Below are positions 44,159-55,309 of a stretch of 64,000 nucleotides of DNA, piece by piece. The notes under the pieces were generated by a model, which did no database searches, had not been told where the DNA came from, and saw nothing but the letters and a program-made list of their open reading frames with translations. Source of the DNA: Lysinibacillus sphaericus (GTDB lineage: Bacteria > Bacillota > Bacilli > Bacillales_A > Planococcaceae). Position 1 is the first letter of the stretch. The number at the start of each line of letters is the position of its first letter. Where the stretch lies: positions 124,001 to 188,000 of the forward strand of contig NZ_SADV01000001.1 in the NCBI RefSeq assembly GCF_006864135.1, in the 5' to 3' direction. Both the position numbers and the translations under genes were made by a program.

Positions 44159-45040
44159 TCATTCTTCCATTCCAGCCATACGTGAGTAAAGCGCTCCAAG
44201 TGTTGGCATACCACCTTGTGCACCGAATTTCTCCACTGATAATGAAGCTGCAATATTTGCAAAATACACTGCCTGATCCAATGATTGCCCTTCTACTAAA
44301 GCATAAGCGAGTGCACCGTTAAACGTATCACCTGCACCTGTTGTATCTACTGCTTTCGTTAAATAGCCCGGAACATGAATAGGATATTCACCATCAAAAT
44401 AGCGTGCGCCATCACTACCTAGCGTAATAATCATTTTATTAGGATACTTTTCTAATATTTGTTCAACATCATCTCCAAAAATTTCGGCACACTCCGTTTC
44501 ATTTGGTGTGATATAGGCAATATCCTCCATCCATTGCACATCAAAATTAGCCGCTGGTGCAGGATTTAATAAAACAGGTACATTCGCTTCTTTACAAAGT
44601 TTTATTGCATAAGCAGTCGTTTCCGTTGGGATTTCTAGCTGCATAATTACCATTTGACTTTTTTGAATGATTTCTTTCGCTGCCTCTATATGCGCAGGCA
44701 TTAACTCATAATTTGCCCCTGGTACTACTATGATACGGTTATCATTATTGTAGATTAAAATATTAGCAATCCCCGTAGGTGCCGATACGCTTGTAATAGC
44801 TTCAGTTTGAACATGCTCTTGCTGTAAAACATTGCGCAATGTTTCGCCAAAACTATCGAAGCCTACGCAGCCTATCATTGTGACTTCACTTCCAAGACGT
44901 GCAGCAGCAATTGCCTGATTAGCCCCTTTTCCTCCTGGAATCGTTTGAAAATCTTTACCAAGGATCGTTTCACCTTGCTTTGGAAAAACCCCCATTTGTA
45001 CAACTAAATCCATATTTATGCTACCTATAACTGTAATCAT
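44159..45040 (-). CDS. rbsK: Ribokinase
   Basis: A 293-residue PfkB-family sugar kinase phosphorylating ribose to ribose-5-phosphate. ITVIGSINMDLVVQ at the start, the GGKGANQAIAAARLG signature near 36, NPAPA near 182, TPNETE near 200, and the catalytic base Asp in DTTGAGDTFNGALA near 250 are all ribokinase-specific. No rbs transporter or repressor is adjacent, so the ribose source is elsewhere (possibly nucleosides). Confidence 0.94.
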   Translation of the reverse strand: MITVIGSINMDLVVQMGVFPKQGETILGKDFQTIPGGKGANQAIAAARLGSEVTMIGCVGFDSFGETLRNVLQQEHVQTEAITSVSAPTGIANILIYNNDNRIIVVPGANYELMPAHIEAAKEIIQKSQMVIMQLEIPTETTAYAIKLCKEANVPVLLNPAPAANFDVQWMEDIAYITPNETECAEIFGDDVEQILEKYPNKMIITLGSDGARYFDGEYPIHVPGYLTKAVDTTGAGDTFNGALAYALVEGQSLDQAVYFANIAASLSVEKFGAQGGMPTLGALYSRMAGMEE

Positions 45041-45178
45041 CTTTTGACCTACCTTCCATCTTATTTTTCCATTTTAACTGAGAAAGAAGTGGAAAGACAG
45101 GCCATTTACATTTGAAAATTATGGGATACTGATCTTCTTACTCAATGTTCTGCAATGCAGTTTTTCATCACCCTATAT

Positions 45179-45552
45179 CAATTATGCCTCGACATAATTG
45201 CGTCCGGAATCGGCTTTGTCCTCGCACAAAGAACTCCTTTCCGATTTCCGTGACATCCGCCGGAGGCTTTGGGCCAACATAGGTTTTATTGTGCGAAAGC
45301 AGCGGCAGCGACAGGATGTTTTTTGTGCGAAAGCGCAGTGCAACGTAGCGGTAGCGACAGGATGTTTTTTGTGCGAAAGCGCAGTGCAACGTAGCGGCAG
45401 CGACAGGATGTTGGTCTCCTCAGTCATTGCCACAGGACGTGGCGTTCTTCGACTGAGTTCCTCTATTTCAGCGGACGTTTGGACTCTCACTAAAAAGTAA
45501 TTTAAATCGCATTCATCTCACCTCCTATAAAGGTGGGAGACTTCTGTACCTG
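45179..45552 (+). repeat. Dispersed palindromic element, expanded full-length copy
   Basis: It starts with CAATTATGCCTCGACATAATTG and GCGTCCGGAATCGGCTTT, identical in order to 16623. The core is expanded to three units beginning GTGCGAAAGC at 45291, 45325 and 45371 (the last two exactly 46 bp apart), each ending AGCGACAGGATGTT. It ends with CACCTCCTATAAAGGTGGGA and GACTTCTGTACCTG. It is GC-richer than its surroundings. Confidence 0.82.
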
Positions 45553-45587
45553 TCGCTTTCGGTATAATAACCACTTGCTAAAAGAGG

Positions 45588-45758
45588 TTAAAGTTTTCCC
45601 AATAAACCTTTCCTTGCCTCTAATTCAATTTTCCTATCACAATCTTCACAGGAAAACTTCCCGTCCATATTTTCTTTATATAGTTTATACTTCCTTGTGC
45701 CTTCTACAACTTCAAATATTTTCTTACAAAAAATACAATGAACCTTATAGCTAATCAT
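45588..45758 (-). CDS. Small zinc-ribbon protein, YlaI/DUF2197-like
   Basis: A 56-residue protein with two CxxC knuckles: VHCIFCKKIFEV near the start and FSCEDCDRKIEL near residue 38, the spacing of YlaI-type zinc ribbons. AAAGGAGG sits 7 nt before the ATG at 45758, inside the end of the MFS gene, and ATGA overlaps the MFS stop by 3 bp, so it is translationally coupled to it. The role is unknown. Confidence 0.75.
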   Translation of the reverse strand: MISYKVHCIFCKKIFEVVEGTRKYKLYKENMDGKFSCEDCDRKIELEARKGLLGKL

Positions 45759-46966
45759 GATACTTCCTCCTTTAACCCGATGTAGTTTTTCGGGGAATAT
45801 AGTACAAAATATAATGAGAGCGACAATAAAATACTTATAATACCGAAAATAATTGCCGTCATTTGAAGTGTAAATAATTCTGCAAACAGACCTAATAGTA
45901 AAGTAAAGGAGATTTGTAAAATATTTTGAAAAACACTAGAAATACTGCCAAATCTCCCCATCATTTCAGGCGGTACATTTTGCTGATAGAATGTTTCATA
46001 ACCAGTATTACTAAATGCCATAAAAAAGCCTAAAAAAACAAAACTTACAAATGCCAAAATACTCGATGTCAAGGCATAAAAAGCTGTATAAAACAGCATT
46101 GTTAGCAACAAGCCAAAAGCCATATATGACCGAGTGGACCATTTTTTGGCGAAGCTTGCAGCAACCATTCCACCTAAAATTGCTCCGGCTCCTGCACTAC
46201 TCACAAAGACTCCATATAAGCTATCGGATAAAGCCAAATCTTGCTTTATAAATGTTGTTTCCTGAGAATCAAGTGCAAATGCAATCATTAATGTACTTTG
46301 AAACAGTAAATAAATCGTTATAAATAATGAATTTTGTCGAATGAAAGCTATCACCGCTAGATAGTCACTTTTTAGTATTTGCCAAGTAATACGTTGCAGT
46401 GAAGTTTCCTTCACATCATCTACATCAGGTAATAAGTATATGATCAAAGCACAAACAAAAAATGTAAAGCTGTTTAACCAAATCGTAATTGTTGTATTAA
46501 AAAGCATGATGAGGAGTCCTGCAAGTGCTGGACCTACTAAAAACGAGCCTGAATTGAACGTGCCAAGTATTGCATTGAATCGTTGTCTATCTTCTGAGGG
46601 AACTAGCTTTGTAATATAATATGTACTACTCGGTCCAAAGAAACTACTCGCTATATTCGCTAAAAATAACAGCATATAGATGAGCCAAATAGATTCCATA
46701 AACGGCATACAAAAAACTATGAAACCTCGTATAATATCAGTTGCAATCATCAACTTGCGTTTATTCATACGATCAATGAAAGAGCCAGCTACCAAACTTG
46801 TTAAAACTCTTGCTATTGGTCCGACAATAAAGATTCCAGCCATCGCTGCCGGCGATTGCGTTAAATGCCATATTAATAAATTTAGCGCAACAAGGTAAAT
46901 CCAGTTCCCTAAATTAGAAAAACCTAAGCCTCCAATTAATAAGCTGTATTTTCGAAGGATTTTCAT
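45755..46966 (-). CDS. MFS transporter (macrolide-efflux-like)
   Basis: A 403-residue major facilitator protein with twelve helices. The N-terminal GGLGFSNLGNWIYLVALNLLIW and the motif A-like loop GSFIDRMNKRKLMIATDIIRG place it with MefA/Cmr-type drug exporters. The C-terminal half includes FFMAFSNTGYETFYQQNVPPEMMGRFGS. The substrate is not predictable. A 56-residue zinc-ribbon gene follows, translationally coupled. Confidence 0.88.
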   Translation of the reverse strand: MKILRKYSLLIGGLGFSNLGNWIYLVALNLLIWHLTQSPAAMAGIFIVGPIARVLTSLVAGSFIDRMNKRKLMIATDIIRGFIVFCMPFMESIWLIYMLLFLANIASSFFGPSSTYYITKLVPSEDRQRFNAILGTFNSGSFLVGPALAGLLIMLFNTTITIWLNSFTFFVCALIIYLLPDVDDVKETSLQRITWQILKSDYLAVIAFIRQNSLFITIYLLFQSTLMIAFALDSQETTFIKQDLALSDSLYGVFVSSAGAGAILGGMVAASFAKKWSTRSYMAFGLLLTMLFYTAFYALTSSILAFVSFVFLGFFMAFSNTGYETFYQQNVPPEMMGRFGSISSVFQNILQISFTLLLGLFAELFTLQMTAIIFGIISILLSLSLYFVLYSPKNYIGLKEEVS

Positions 46967-47339
46967 TTATAGTTCCCCCCTTTTTTACTTCTCACAAAAG
47001 CTTTTCTTGTAAATGTTTAACTGACTCAACACCAAACGTTAGTTAATTTCCGTTCCAACTTATATACACGAGATACGTTTTTTCATTGCTAACTTATAGT
47101 GTCGTGACAATAAACTGGGTAGCATTCCATTTATTCCCCATAACTCTATTTATATATTATCAAAATATTACTTCAATTTGTTGCGTTTATTTAAAATAAA
47201 CATTCAAATAACTAAAGTCGCTTTTTATTAGAATTATGAAATGTAGCAAGGAATAATCATTTACCAATCTATGAGTTCTTCCTGCTCCCTGAGCAGTTTC
47301 CCCTTCACTCAAAGCAAACCTTCTTTAAGCAACAAAAAA
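46967..47339. other. Intergenic region between MFS gene and leuD
   Basis: About 370 bp, AT-rich, which should contain the MFS promoter on the minus strand. No open frame, RNA motif or repeat was recognised. Confidence 0.5.
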
Positions 47340-47367
47340 ACTGAAGACAACAAATTTGTCTTCAGTC
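47340..47367 (-). terminator. Terminator of the ilv-leu operon
   Basis: ACTGAAGACAA pairs with TTGTCTTCAGT. On the minus strand it is followed by seven T residues, 22 bp after leuD. Confidence 0.9.
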
Positions 47368-47388
47368 AAAAGGTAAGCCCTCAATCTA

Positions 47389-47979
47389 TTAAAATACAAC
47401 ACGTTCTGCTTCGTAAGCAGCAATATGTTCTTCGTATTTGAAGGTTAGCGCAATTTCATCCCAACCATTCAGCAATGTTTCTTTATAGTAAGGATCGATG
47501 CTAAATTTATAAATTACACCATCTTCACCCGTTACTGTTTGCGCTTCTAAATTGACTTCCATCGTATACGGATTTTCTAAGCCTTTAGCTAGAACCTCAT
47601 CACACTCTGCTGCAGTTAGTTTGATTGGTAAAATTCCATTTTTGAAGCAGTTATTATGGAAAATATCTGCGAATGATGGTGCAATTACTACATTGAAGCC
47701 ATAGTCTAAGATAGCCCATGGTGCATGTTCACGAGATGATCCACAGCCGAAGTTATCTTGAGCTACTAAAATTTTAGAGTTTTTATATTCGGGTTTGTTT
47801 AATACAAAGTCCTTAATTTCATTGCCCTCTCCATCAAAGCGCCAATGGTAAAATAAATACTGACCAAAACCTGTACGCTCAATACGCTTTAAAAACTCTT
47901 TTGAAATAATTTGGTCTGTATCGACATTTTTACGATCGAGTGGTGTTATTACACTATTTACGATATTAATTGGTTCCAT
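47389..47979 (-). CDS. leuD: 3-isopropylmalate dehydratase small subunit
   Basis: A 196-residue LeuD subunit (swivelling aconitase domain). DRKNVDTDQIISKEFLKRI is near residue 16, and VAQDNFGCGSSREHAPWAILDYG is the substrate-binding SSREHA loop. AAGGGATGA supports ATG at 47979 rather than TTG at 47985. With LeuC it isomerises 2- to 3-isopropylmalate. It is the last gene of the operon; a terminator follows. Confidence 0.96.
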   Translation of the reverse strand: MEPINIVNSVITPLDRKNVDTDQIISKEFLKRIERTGFGQYLFYHWRFDGEGNEIKDFVLNKPEYKNSKILVAQDNFGCGSSREHAPWAILDYGFNVVIAPSFADIFHNNCFKNGILPIKLTAAECDEVLAKGLENPYTMEVNLEAQTVTGEDGVIYKFSIDPYYKETLLNGWDEIALTFKYEEHIAAYEAERVVF

Positions 47980-48009
47980 TTGCAATCATCCCTTCCGTGT
48001 AAATGGCAT

Positions 48010-49419
48010 TTACACAGTTTCCTTTACGAATTCACGTACATCCACAAAGTGACCAGCAATTGCTGCAGCTGCTGCCATTGGAGGTGATACTAAGTGTGTA
48101 CGAGAACCAGCTCCTTGGCGTCCTTCAAAGTTACGATTTGATGTTGATGCACAGCGTTCACCCGCTGGTACTACATCATCATTCATTGCCAGACACATTG
48201 AGCAACCTGTCTCACGCCATTCAAAGCCAGCATCTGTAAAGATTTTATCTAATCCTTCTGCTTCTGCTTGTTTTTTCGTCGAATAGGAGCCTGGCACAAC
48301 GAGCGCTGTTACATTTTTATGTACCTTACGCCCTTCGATGACATTTGCAGCTGCACGTAAATCACTGATGCGTGAGTTTGTGCAAGAACCGATAAATACG
48401 TGTTGAATATCGATTGAAGTTAATGGTTGACCTTCCTCTAAGCCCATGTAGGCAAGTGCTTTGCGAAGAGCTGCTTTATCTGACTCATCCTCATACTCTG
48501 ACTGTGTTGGTACATTACTTGAAACACCTGAACCCATTGACGGATTCGTTCCCCAAGTGATGATTGGCTCAATTTCTTCTGCTTGTATAATACGAACTGT
48601 ATCATATGTTGCATCTTCATCGGACGCTAAGCTTACCCAATAATCTGCTGCTTCCTCAAACTTTTCTCCTCGTGGTGCATGTTTGCGACCACGGATATAG
48701 TCAACAGTCGTTTGGTCAGGAGAAATTAGTCCTGCCTTTGCACCCGCTTCGATTGACATATTACAAATTGTCATCCGTTCTTCCATAGAAAGCTTATGGA
48801 TAGCCTCTCCAGTGAATTCCACAATATGTCCTGTGCCAACACCAATACCGAATTTCGAAATAATCGCTAAAATTATATCTTTGGCAGCTACACCTACCGG
48901 AAGCTCACCTTCTACACGAATTTCCATTGTTTTCGGCTTGTTTTGCCATAGAGTTTGTGTTGACAATACATGTTCTACCTCAGATGTTCCAATACCGAAA
49001 GCAATCGCTCCGAACGCACCATGTGTAGACGTATGGGAGTCACCACAGACAATCGTTTTACCAGGCTGCGTTAAACCTAGCTCTGGTCCAATCACGTGAA
49101 CAATCCCTTGGTCAGGATGCCCCATTCCTGCAAGTTCAACGCCAAATTCTTCAGCATTTTTAGCTAACGTTTCGATTTGGTTACGCGCAATCAAATCATG
49201 AATCGTTGGTAGATTTTTTGTAGGTACGTTATGATCCATTGTTGCAAAGCTTAAATCTGGGCGACGTACTTTACGTCCGTTCAATCGTAGACCTTCAAAG
49301 GCTTGTGGAGAAGTTACTTCATGAATTAAATGGAGATCAATATATAACAGGTCCGGTTTGCCCTCTTCCTGATAAACGACATGTTTATCCCAAATCTTTT
49401 CAATTATATTTTTGCCCAT
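48010..49419 (-). CDS. leuC: 3-isopropylmalate dehydratase large subunit
   Basis: About 469 residues, aconitase-like LeuC. The 4Fe-4S cysteines are in [14 protein letters not shown] and [27 protein letters not shown] and [10 protein letters not shown] are active-site segments. AGGTGA lies 6 nt before the ATG at 49419. It is 30 bp upstream of leuD and 17 bp downstream of leuB. The enzyme itself looks intact, although its upstream pathway partner leuA is broken. Confidence 0.96.
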   Translation of the reverse strand: MGKNIIEKIWDKHVVYQEEGKPDLLYIDLHLIHEVTSPQAFEGLRLNGRKVRRPDLSFATMDHNVPTKNLPTIHDLIARNQIETLAKNAEEFGVELAGMGHPDQGIVHVIGPELGLTQPGKTIVCGDSHTSTHGAFGAIAFGIGTSEVEHVLSTQTLWQNKPKTMEIRVEGELPVGVAAKDIILAIISKFGIGVGTGHIVEFTGEAIHKLSMEERMTICNMSIEAGAKAGLISPDQTTVDYIRGRKHAPRGEKFEEAADYWVSLASDEDATYDTVRIIQAEEIEPIITWGTNPSMGSGVSSNVPTQSEYEDESDKAALRKALAYMGLEEGQPLTSIDIQHVFIGSCTNSRISDLRAAANVIEGRKVHKNVTALVVPGSYSTKKQAEAEGLDKIFTDAGFEWRETGCSMCLAMNDDVVPAGERCASTSNRNFEGRQGAGSRTHLVSPPMAAAAAIAGHFVDVREFVKETV

Positions 49420-49436
49420 TATCTTCACCTATTTCT

Positions 49437-50537
49437 TTAAATGTATGTTGTCATAATGCTTTCTGAAACAAAGCTTGTATCTATCTCGTTAATGACTTTA
49501 TCTGTCCATTCATTCGTCGATAGTATACGACTACCATCACGTGCAAGATCTGCTGTGAAATAGCCATCATCAAATACTGCACTTACAGCACGTTCGATTT
49601 CTGAAGCCTCTTCTTTTAAGCCAAATGAATATTGTAGCATCATGGCAACTGAAAGAATGGTTGCGGCAGGGTTCGCTACACCTTGACCTGCAATTTCTGG
49701 TGCTGAGCCATGTACTGGTTCATATAGACCAAAATTATCTCCGCGAATAGAAGCAGATGGTAGAACGCCTAAAGAGCCTGTAATAACAGATGCTTCATCA
49801 CTTAAAATATCTCCAAACATATTTTCAGTAACGACCACATCATAATAACTAGGATTTGTAATTAATTTCATAGCAACTGAGTCTACTAAATTGTGCTCTA
49901 CTAGCACATCTGGATACTCTTTTTTCTTCGCTTCTACAACTTCGCGCCATAAACGACTTGTTTCAAGTACATTCGCTTTATCAACAGAGCATAATTTGCC
50001 CCCACGTAAACGTGCTAATTCAAAGGCATTTTCAACGATACGTTCAACTTCAGCAGTTGAGTAAACAGTTGTATCTATCGCGCCATTTTCAGTACGCATA
50101 CGTGGTTCCCCGAAGTATACGCCGCCTGTTAATTCACGTACAATCATTAAATCGACGTTTTCGGCTACTTCACGCTTTAATGGTGAAGCATCTAGTAAAC
50201 TCGGGAACGCCTTTACTGGACGTAGATTTGCGAATAAATCGAAATGTTTGCGAATGCGTAATAATCCTTTTTCTGGACGTAATTCCGGTGGATTATTATC
50301 CCACTTCGGACCACCAACGGCTCCTAGTATAACTGCGTCACTATTTTCACACATCTCAATTGTTTCATCTGGTAGTGGATTATTGTGTTGGTCGATGGCA
50401 GCGCCTCCGATTGTTGCATAACTTAAATGGAATGTATGGTTGAATCGCTTACCAATCACCTGCAATACACGTACAGCAGAAGCAACAACCTCTGGCCCTA
50501 TTCCGTCACCAGGAAGTACTGTAATTTTTTTCTCCAT
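49437..50537 (-). CDS. leuB: 3-isopropylmalate dehydrogenase
   Basis: About 366 residues. ITVLPGDGIGPEV at the N-terminus, GAVGGPKWD, the RELTGGVYFGEPR substrate loop, and NMFGDILSDEASVITGSLGVLPSAS are leuB signatures. It oxidises and decarboxylates 3-isopropylmalate with NAD. AAAGGTG favours the ATG at 50537. It appears intact. The region between leuB and the leuA remains holds a right-end repeat hairpin. Confidence 0.96.
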   Translation of the reverse strand: MEKKITVLPGDGIGPEVVASAVRVLQVIGKRFNHTFHLSYATIGGAAIDQHNNPLPDETIEMCENSDAVILGAVGGPKWDNNPPELRPEKGLLRIRKHFDLFANLRPVKAFPSLLDASPLKREVAENVDLMIVRELTGGVYFGEPRMRTENGAIDTTVYSTAEVERIVENAFELARLRGGKLCSVDKANVLETSRLWREVVEAKKKEYPDVLVEHNLVDSVAMKLITNPSYYDVVVTENMFGDILSDEASVITGSLGVLPSASIRGDNFGLYEPVHGSAPEIAGQGVANPAATILSVAMMLQYSFGLKEEASEIERAVSAVFDDGYFTADLARDGSRILSTNEWTDKVINEIDTSFVSESIMTTYI

Positions 50538-50582
50538 CGTCAAAACACCTTTCTTTGTATAGCGTTGAACTACGCTATTTTA

Positions 50583-50612
50583 GTAAGACTCTCACCTATA
50601 TTTATAGGTGAG
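50583..50612 (-). repeat. Right-end module of the dispersed element, inverted
   Basis: AGACTCTCACCTATATTTAT and AGGTGAGGT form a hairpin. Its reverse complement (CCTCACCT...AGGTGAGAGTCTT) resembles the right end of the elements at 16623 and 45179. It lies inside the leu operon, between leuA' and leuB. Confidence 0.5.
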
Positions 50613-50707
50613 GTCATCAATATTACGACTACACGTAATCGGAATCATTGCGTTTGGATGTGAATGATGTTGACTCTATTCACTACTATTAAAATTGCTG
50701 ACATTGA

Positions 50708-52481
<1,774 letters not shown>

Positions 52482-52567
52482 CTAATTTTGGGTTTGTTTT
52501 TTTCAACCTCAGATGCAAGTAAGCCAACAAGGGCTATGCATCCAAAGCTGTGAATTTTATATGCAAA

Positions 52568-53083
52568 CTATTTTAAAATAGAGAGCTGCGTATTTGAGAT
52601 TTTTTGTGTTTCACGAACAGATGCAGTAGCCCCTGTACGCGTTAATTCTTTAATACCATAAGGTCGAATTAGTTCAATAAAGGCATCAATCTTATCTGGA
52701 TCGCCTACTACTTGATATGTGACAACGTTTTTCGCTGTATCAATAATTTGAGGACGGAATGGTTCCACTATTGAATTCATTTCTAGTCGTAAGTTTGGTG
52801 GTGAAATTACCTTCACAAGCGCTAACTCGCGTAGCACGATTGATTTATCTGTAATATCATTGACCTTTAATACATCAATTTGCTTCGATAATTGCTTCAC
52901 TAGCTGTTCAATTTTACGCTCATCCTCAACGTTTACAACAAAAGTCATTTTCGAAAAGTTTGGTTGCTCTGTATGACCAACTGTGATTGATTCAATATTA
53001 AATTGACGCTTCATAAGTAAGCCTGTTACACGATTTAACACACCACTTTGGTTAATCACTGTTACTGTAATTACTCGTTTCAA
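52568..53083 (-). CDS. ilvN: Acetolactate synthase small (regulatory) subunit
   Basis: A 171-residue ACT-domain protein. [29 protein letters not shown] is the ACT domain that binds valine, followed by the C-terminal ALS_ss domain ([14 protein letters not shown]...). It overlaps ilvB by 4 bp. It activates and gives feedback control to IlvB. Confidence 0.95.
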   Translation of the reverse strand: MKRVITVTVINQSGVLNRVTGLLMKRQFNIESITVGHTEQPNFSKMTFVVNVEDERKIEQLVKQLSKQIDVLKVNDITDKSIVLRELALVKVISPPNLRLEMNSIVEPFRPQIIDTAKNVVTYQVVGDPDKIDAFIELIRPYGIKELTRTGATASVRETQKISNTQLSILK

Positions 53084-54846
53084 TTCTTTTTCACCCCAAT
53101 CATTTCATGTAGGCCTTTGCCTGGTGCTACCATTGGGTAAACACATTGGCTCTGTTTTACACGACAATCAATTAATACTGGCTCATCGGAAAGTAGTGCC
53201 TCACGGAAAATACTTTCCGCTTCATCGATTGTGTTTATTCGGTAGCCTTTAAGACCATATGCATCCGCTAATTTAACAAAATCTGGTTGGATCGGCATTA
53301 ATGAAGATGAATAACGCTCCTCATAAAATGTTTCTTGCCATTGGCGTACCATTCCTAGACAGCTATTATTTAAAATCACTACTTTTACCGGTAAGTTGAA
53401 TTCTTGTAGTATGGAAAGCTCTTGCGCAGTCATTTGGAATCCTGCATCACCTACAATGGAAACAACTTTTTTGTCTGGTTTCGCAAATTGGGCGCCAATT
53501 GCAGCTGGGAAGCCGAAGCCCATCGTACCAAGTCCACCAGACGTTACCCATCCGTGATCATTGTTTAAGCGATAATATTGCGCAGCCCACATTTGATGCT
53601 GGCCAACATCTGTAGTAACAATTGCGTCACCTTCTGTAATTTTATGCACAAGCTCTAGTGCTTCCTGCGGTAAAATCTCTTTGTCCCCTGGCTCCTTGCT
53701 GTACCATAATGGATATTCATTTGCATGATTATTTAAGTACGCTAGCCATTCAGTTGTATCAGGACCATCAAAGTCCTTTTTCAATAATGCTTTTAATGCT
53801 TCTTTGGCATCTGCAACGATTGGAATATCTGTCGGCACGTTTTTTCCAATTTCCGCTGGATCAATATCGATGTGTATAATTGTTGCATTTGGAGCAAATG
53901 TTGCTAAATTACCAGTTAAACGGTCATCAAAGCGAGCTCCGATATTCAACAGTAAATCTGATTTTGTAATAGCTGTGTTCGCTGTTGCAGTTCCATGCAT
54001 TCCTGCCATACCTAGGAATAATTCATGCTCTCCATGAATTGAACCCAGTCCTAATAGAGTGTTTGCTACTGGAATTCGATATTTTTCAGCGAATGCTGTT
54101 AACTCTTCTTTAGCATCTGCAAAGAGGACACCAGCTCCAGCTAAAATGATGGGATTTTTGGCCAGTGAAATCGCCTGAATGGCCTTTTGAACTTGTAAAT
54201 AATTCGGTTTGTATGTTGGTTGATAACCCGGTAAATAGATTTCATCAGGAGCCTGTGGTGGATTCTCCACATCAAATAGCATTTGAGAAACGTTTTTCGG
54301 GAAATCCACTACAACAGGACCCTTCCGACCAGTGCTGGCAATATGGAAAGCCTCTTTAACAATACGCGGGATATCATTAACATCCTGTACCTGATAATTG
54401 TGTTTCGTAATGGGTGTCGTAATTCCCATAATGTCCGCTTCTTGGAAAGCATCTGTACCAATCACAGATGTTGAAACTTGACCTGTGAATACAACTAATG
54501 GGATGGAATCAATCATTGCATCAGCAATACCAGTTACTAAGTTTGTTGCCCCAGGACCGCTTGTCGCAATAACAACACCTGTTTTATTTGAAACACGCGC
54601 ATAACCTTCCGCTGCATGGATTGCACCTTGTTCATGTCTAGTTAAAATATGACGAATTGGATTTTTATACATTGCATCATAGATTGGTAGTACCGCTCCA
54701 CCTGGGTAACCAAAAACAATTTCAACACCTTGTTCATGCAGTGCTTGCACTAATACGTCAGCACCATCTTTCGCTTGATAGGTTTGTTCAGCTTTTACCG
54801 TTGTTGCTAATTCTTCTTTCTCATTGATAGAAACATTCGTACTCAT
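53080..54846 (-). CDS. ilvB: Acetolactate synthase large subunit
   Basis: A 588-residue thiamine-diphosphate enzyme. The catalytic Glu lies in [19 protein letters not shown] sequence ([17 protein letters not shown]); the ThDP/Mg motif is [29 protein letters not shown]. It condenses pyruvate (or pyruvate and 2-oxobutyrate) in the first common step. AAGGAGG before ATG 54846 sets the start; the frame upstream to 54897 is rejected. It is preceded by a T-box leader, so its expression responds to tRNA charging. Confidence 0.96.
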   Translation of the reverse strand: MSTNVSINEKEELATTVKAEQTYQAKDGADVLVQALHEQGVEIVFGYPGGAVLPIYDAMYKNPIRHILTRHEQGAIHAAEGYARVSNKTGVVIATSGPGATNLVTGIADAMIDSIPLVVFTGQVSTSVIGTDAFQEADIMGITTPITKHNYQVQDVNDIPRIVKEAFHIASTGRKGPVVVDFPKNVSQMLFDVENPPQAPDEIYLPGYQPTYKPNYLQVQKAIQAISLAKNPIILAGAGVLFADAKEELTAFAEKYRIPVANTLLGLGSIHGEHELFLGMAGMHGTATANTAITKSDLLLNIGARFDDRLTGNLATFAPNATIIHIDIDPAEIGKNVPTDIPIVADAKEALKALLKKDFDGPDTTEWLAYLNNHANEYPLWYSKEPGDKEILPQEALELVHKITEGDAIVTTDVGQHQMWAAQYYRLNNDHGWVTSGGLGTMGFGFPAAIGAQFAKPDKKVVSIVGDAGFQMTAQELSILQEFNLPVKVVILNNSCLGMVRQWQETFYEERYSSSLMPIQPDFVKLADAYGLKGYRINTIDEAESIFREALLSDEPVLIDCRVKQSQCVYPMVAPGKGLHEMIGVKKN

Positions 54847-54944
54847 CAAATATGCCTCCTTCTTATCATTCAATTTCACATCAGTCATGTGCATCATTGA
54901 AGTATTACAAACTGGCTATCTCCTTGAAAAGAGATGACAGACTC

Positions 54945-55305
54945 TTTTAACGTCCTAAAAAAAATAAAAAGCCTTTTTCTCCACACGCAAAGAATTACCT
55001 TACGTAGGGATGAAAAAGACTTTCCATGGTACCACCCTTTTTTATAGCAAATAATTGCTACCTCGTGAATAAATATCAGCATTTATGCACCAATGCGAAA
55101 TCATTCGCATCCAATACGGTGTCATAAATTATTTATTCATTAATAACGAGCACTTTCGATTATGCCCGGAGCTATCTAATGGCGAACACGCGTTTAATAG
55201 CTCACTCAGAGGGGATGTCGGATCTAGTTGTATTGCCGGCTTCCAGCACGACCGGCTCTCTGGTAATACAAGGCTCTAGAACCTTTAACCTCATCAACGC
55301 TTTAT
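54945..55305 (-). ncRNA. T-box leader controlling ilvB-leuD
   Basis: On the minus strand the T-box AGGGTGGTACCATGG (about 55024-55042) is followed by a terminator whose arms AAAGTCTTTTTC and GAGAAAAAGGCTTTT end in TTATTTTTTTT (about 54955-55025). Upstream is a long stem I region with GCCGGTCGTGC..GAAGCCGGC and CAACTAGATCCGACATC, where CUA (Leu) is the most likely specifier and AUC (Ile) the alternative. Uncharged tRNA should bind and allow read-through. The leader lies between ilvD and ilvB. Confidence 0.88.
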
Positions 55306-55309
55306 CTTT

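Noticed and set aside
45182..45500. Overlapping open frames on both strands (70-100 codons) between rbsK and the zinc-ribbon gene
   Set aside because: They are created by the GC-richer tandem repeat units, which lack stops; composition is repetitive and there is no ribosome site. The block is better explained as the dispersed repeat element.
48003..48239. Plus-strand frames opposite leuC, leuB, ilvC, ilvB and ilvD
   Set aside because: They are shadows of strongly conserved minus-strand genes with no ribosome sites and unlikely composition.
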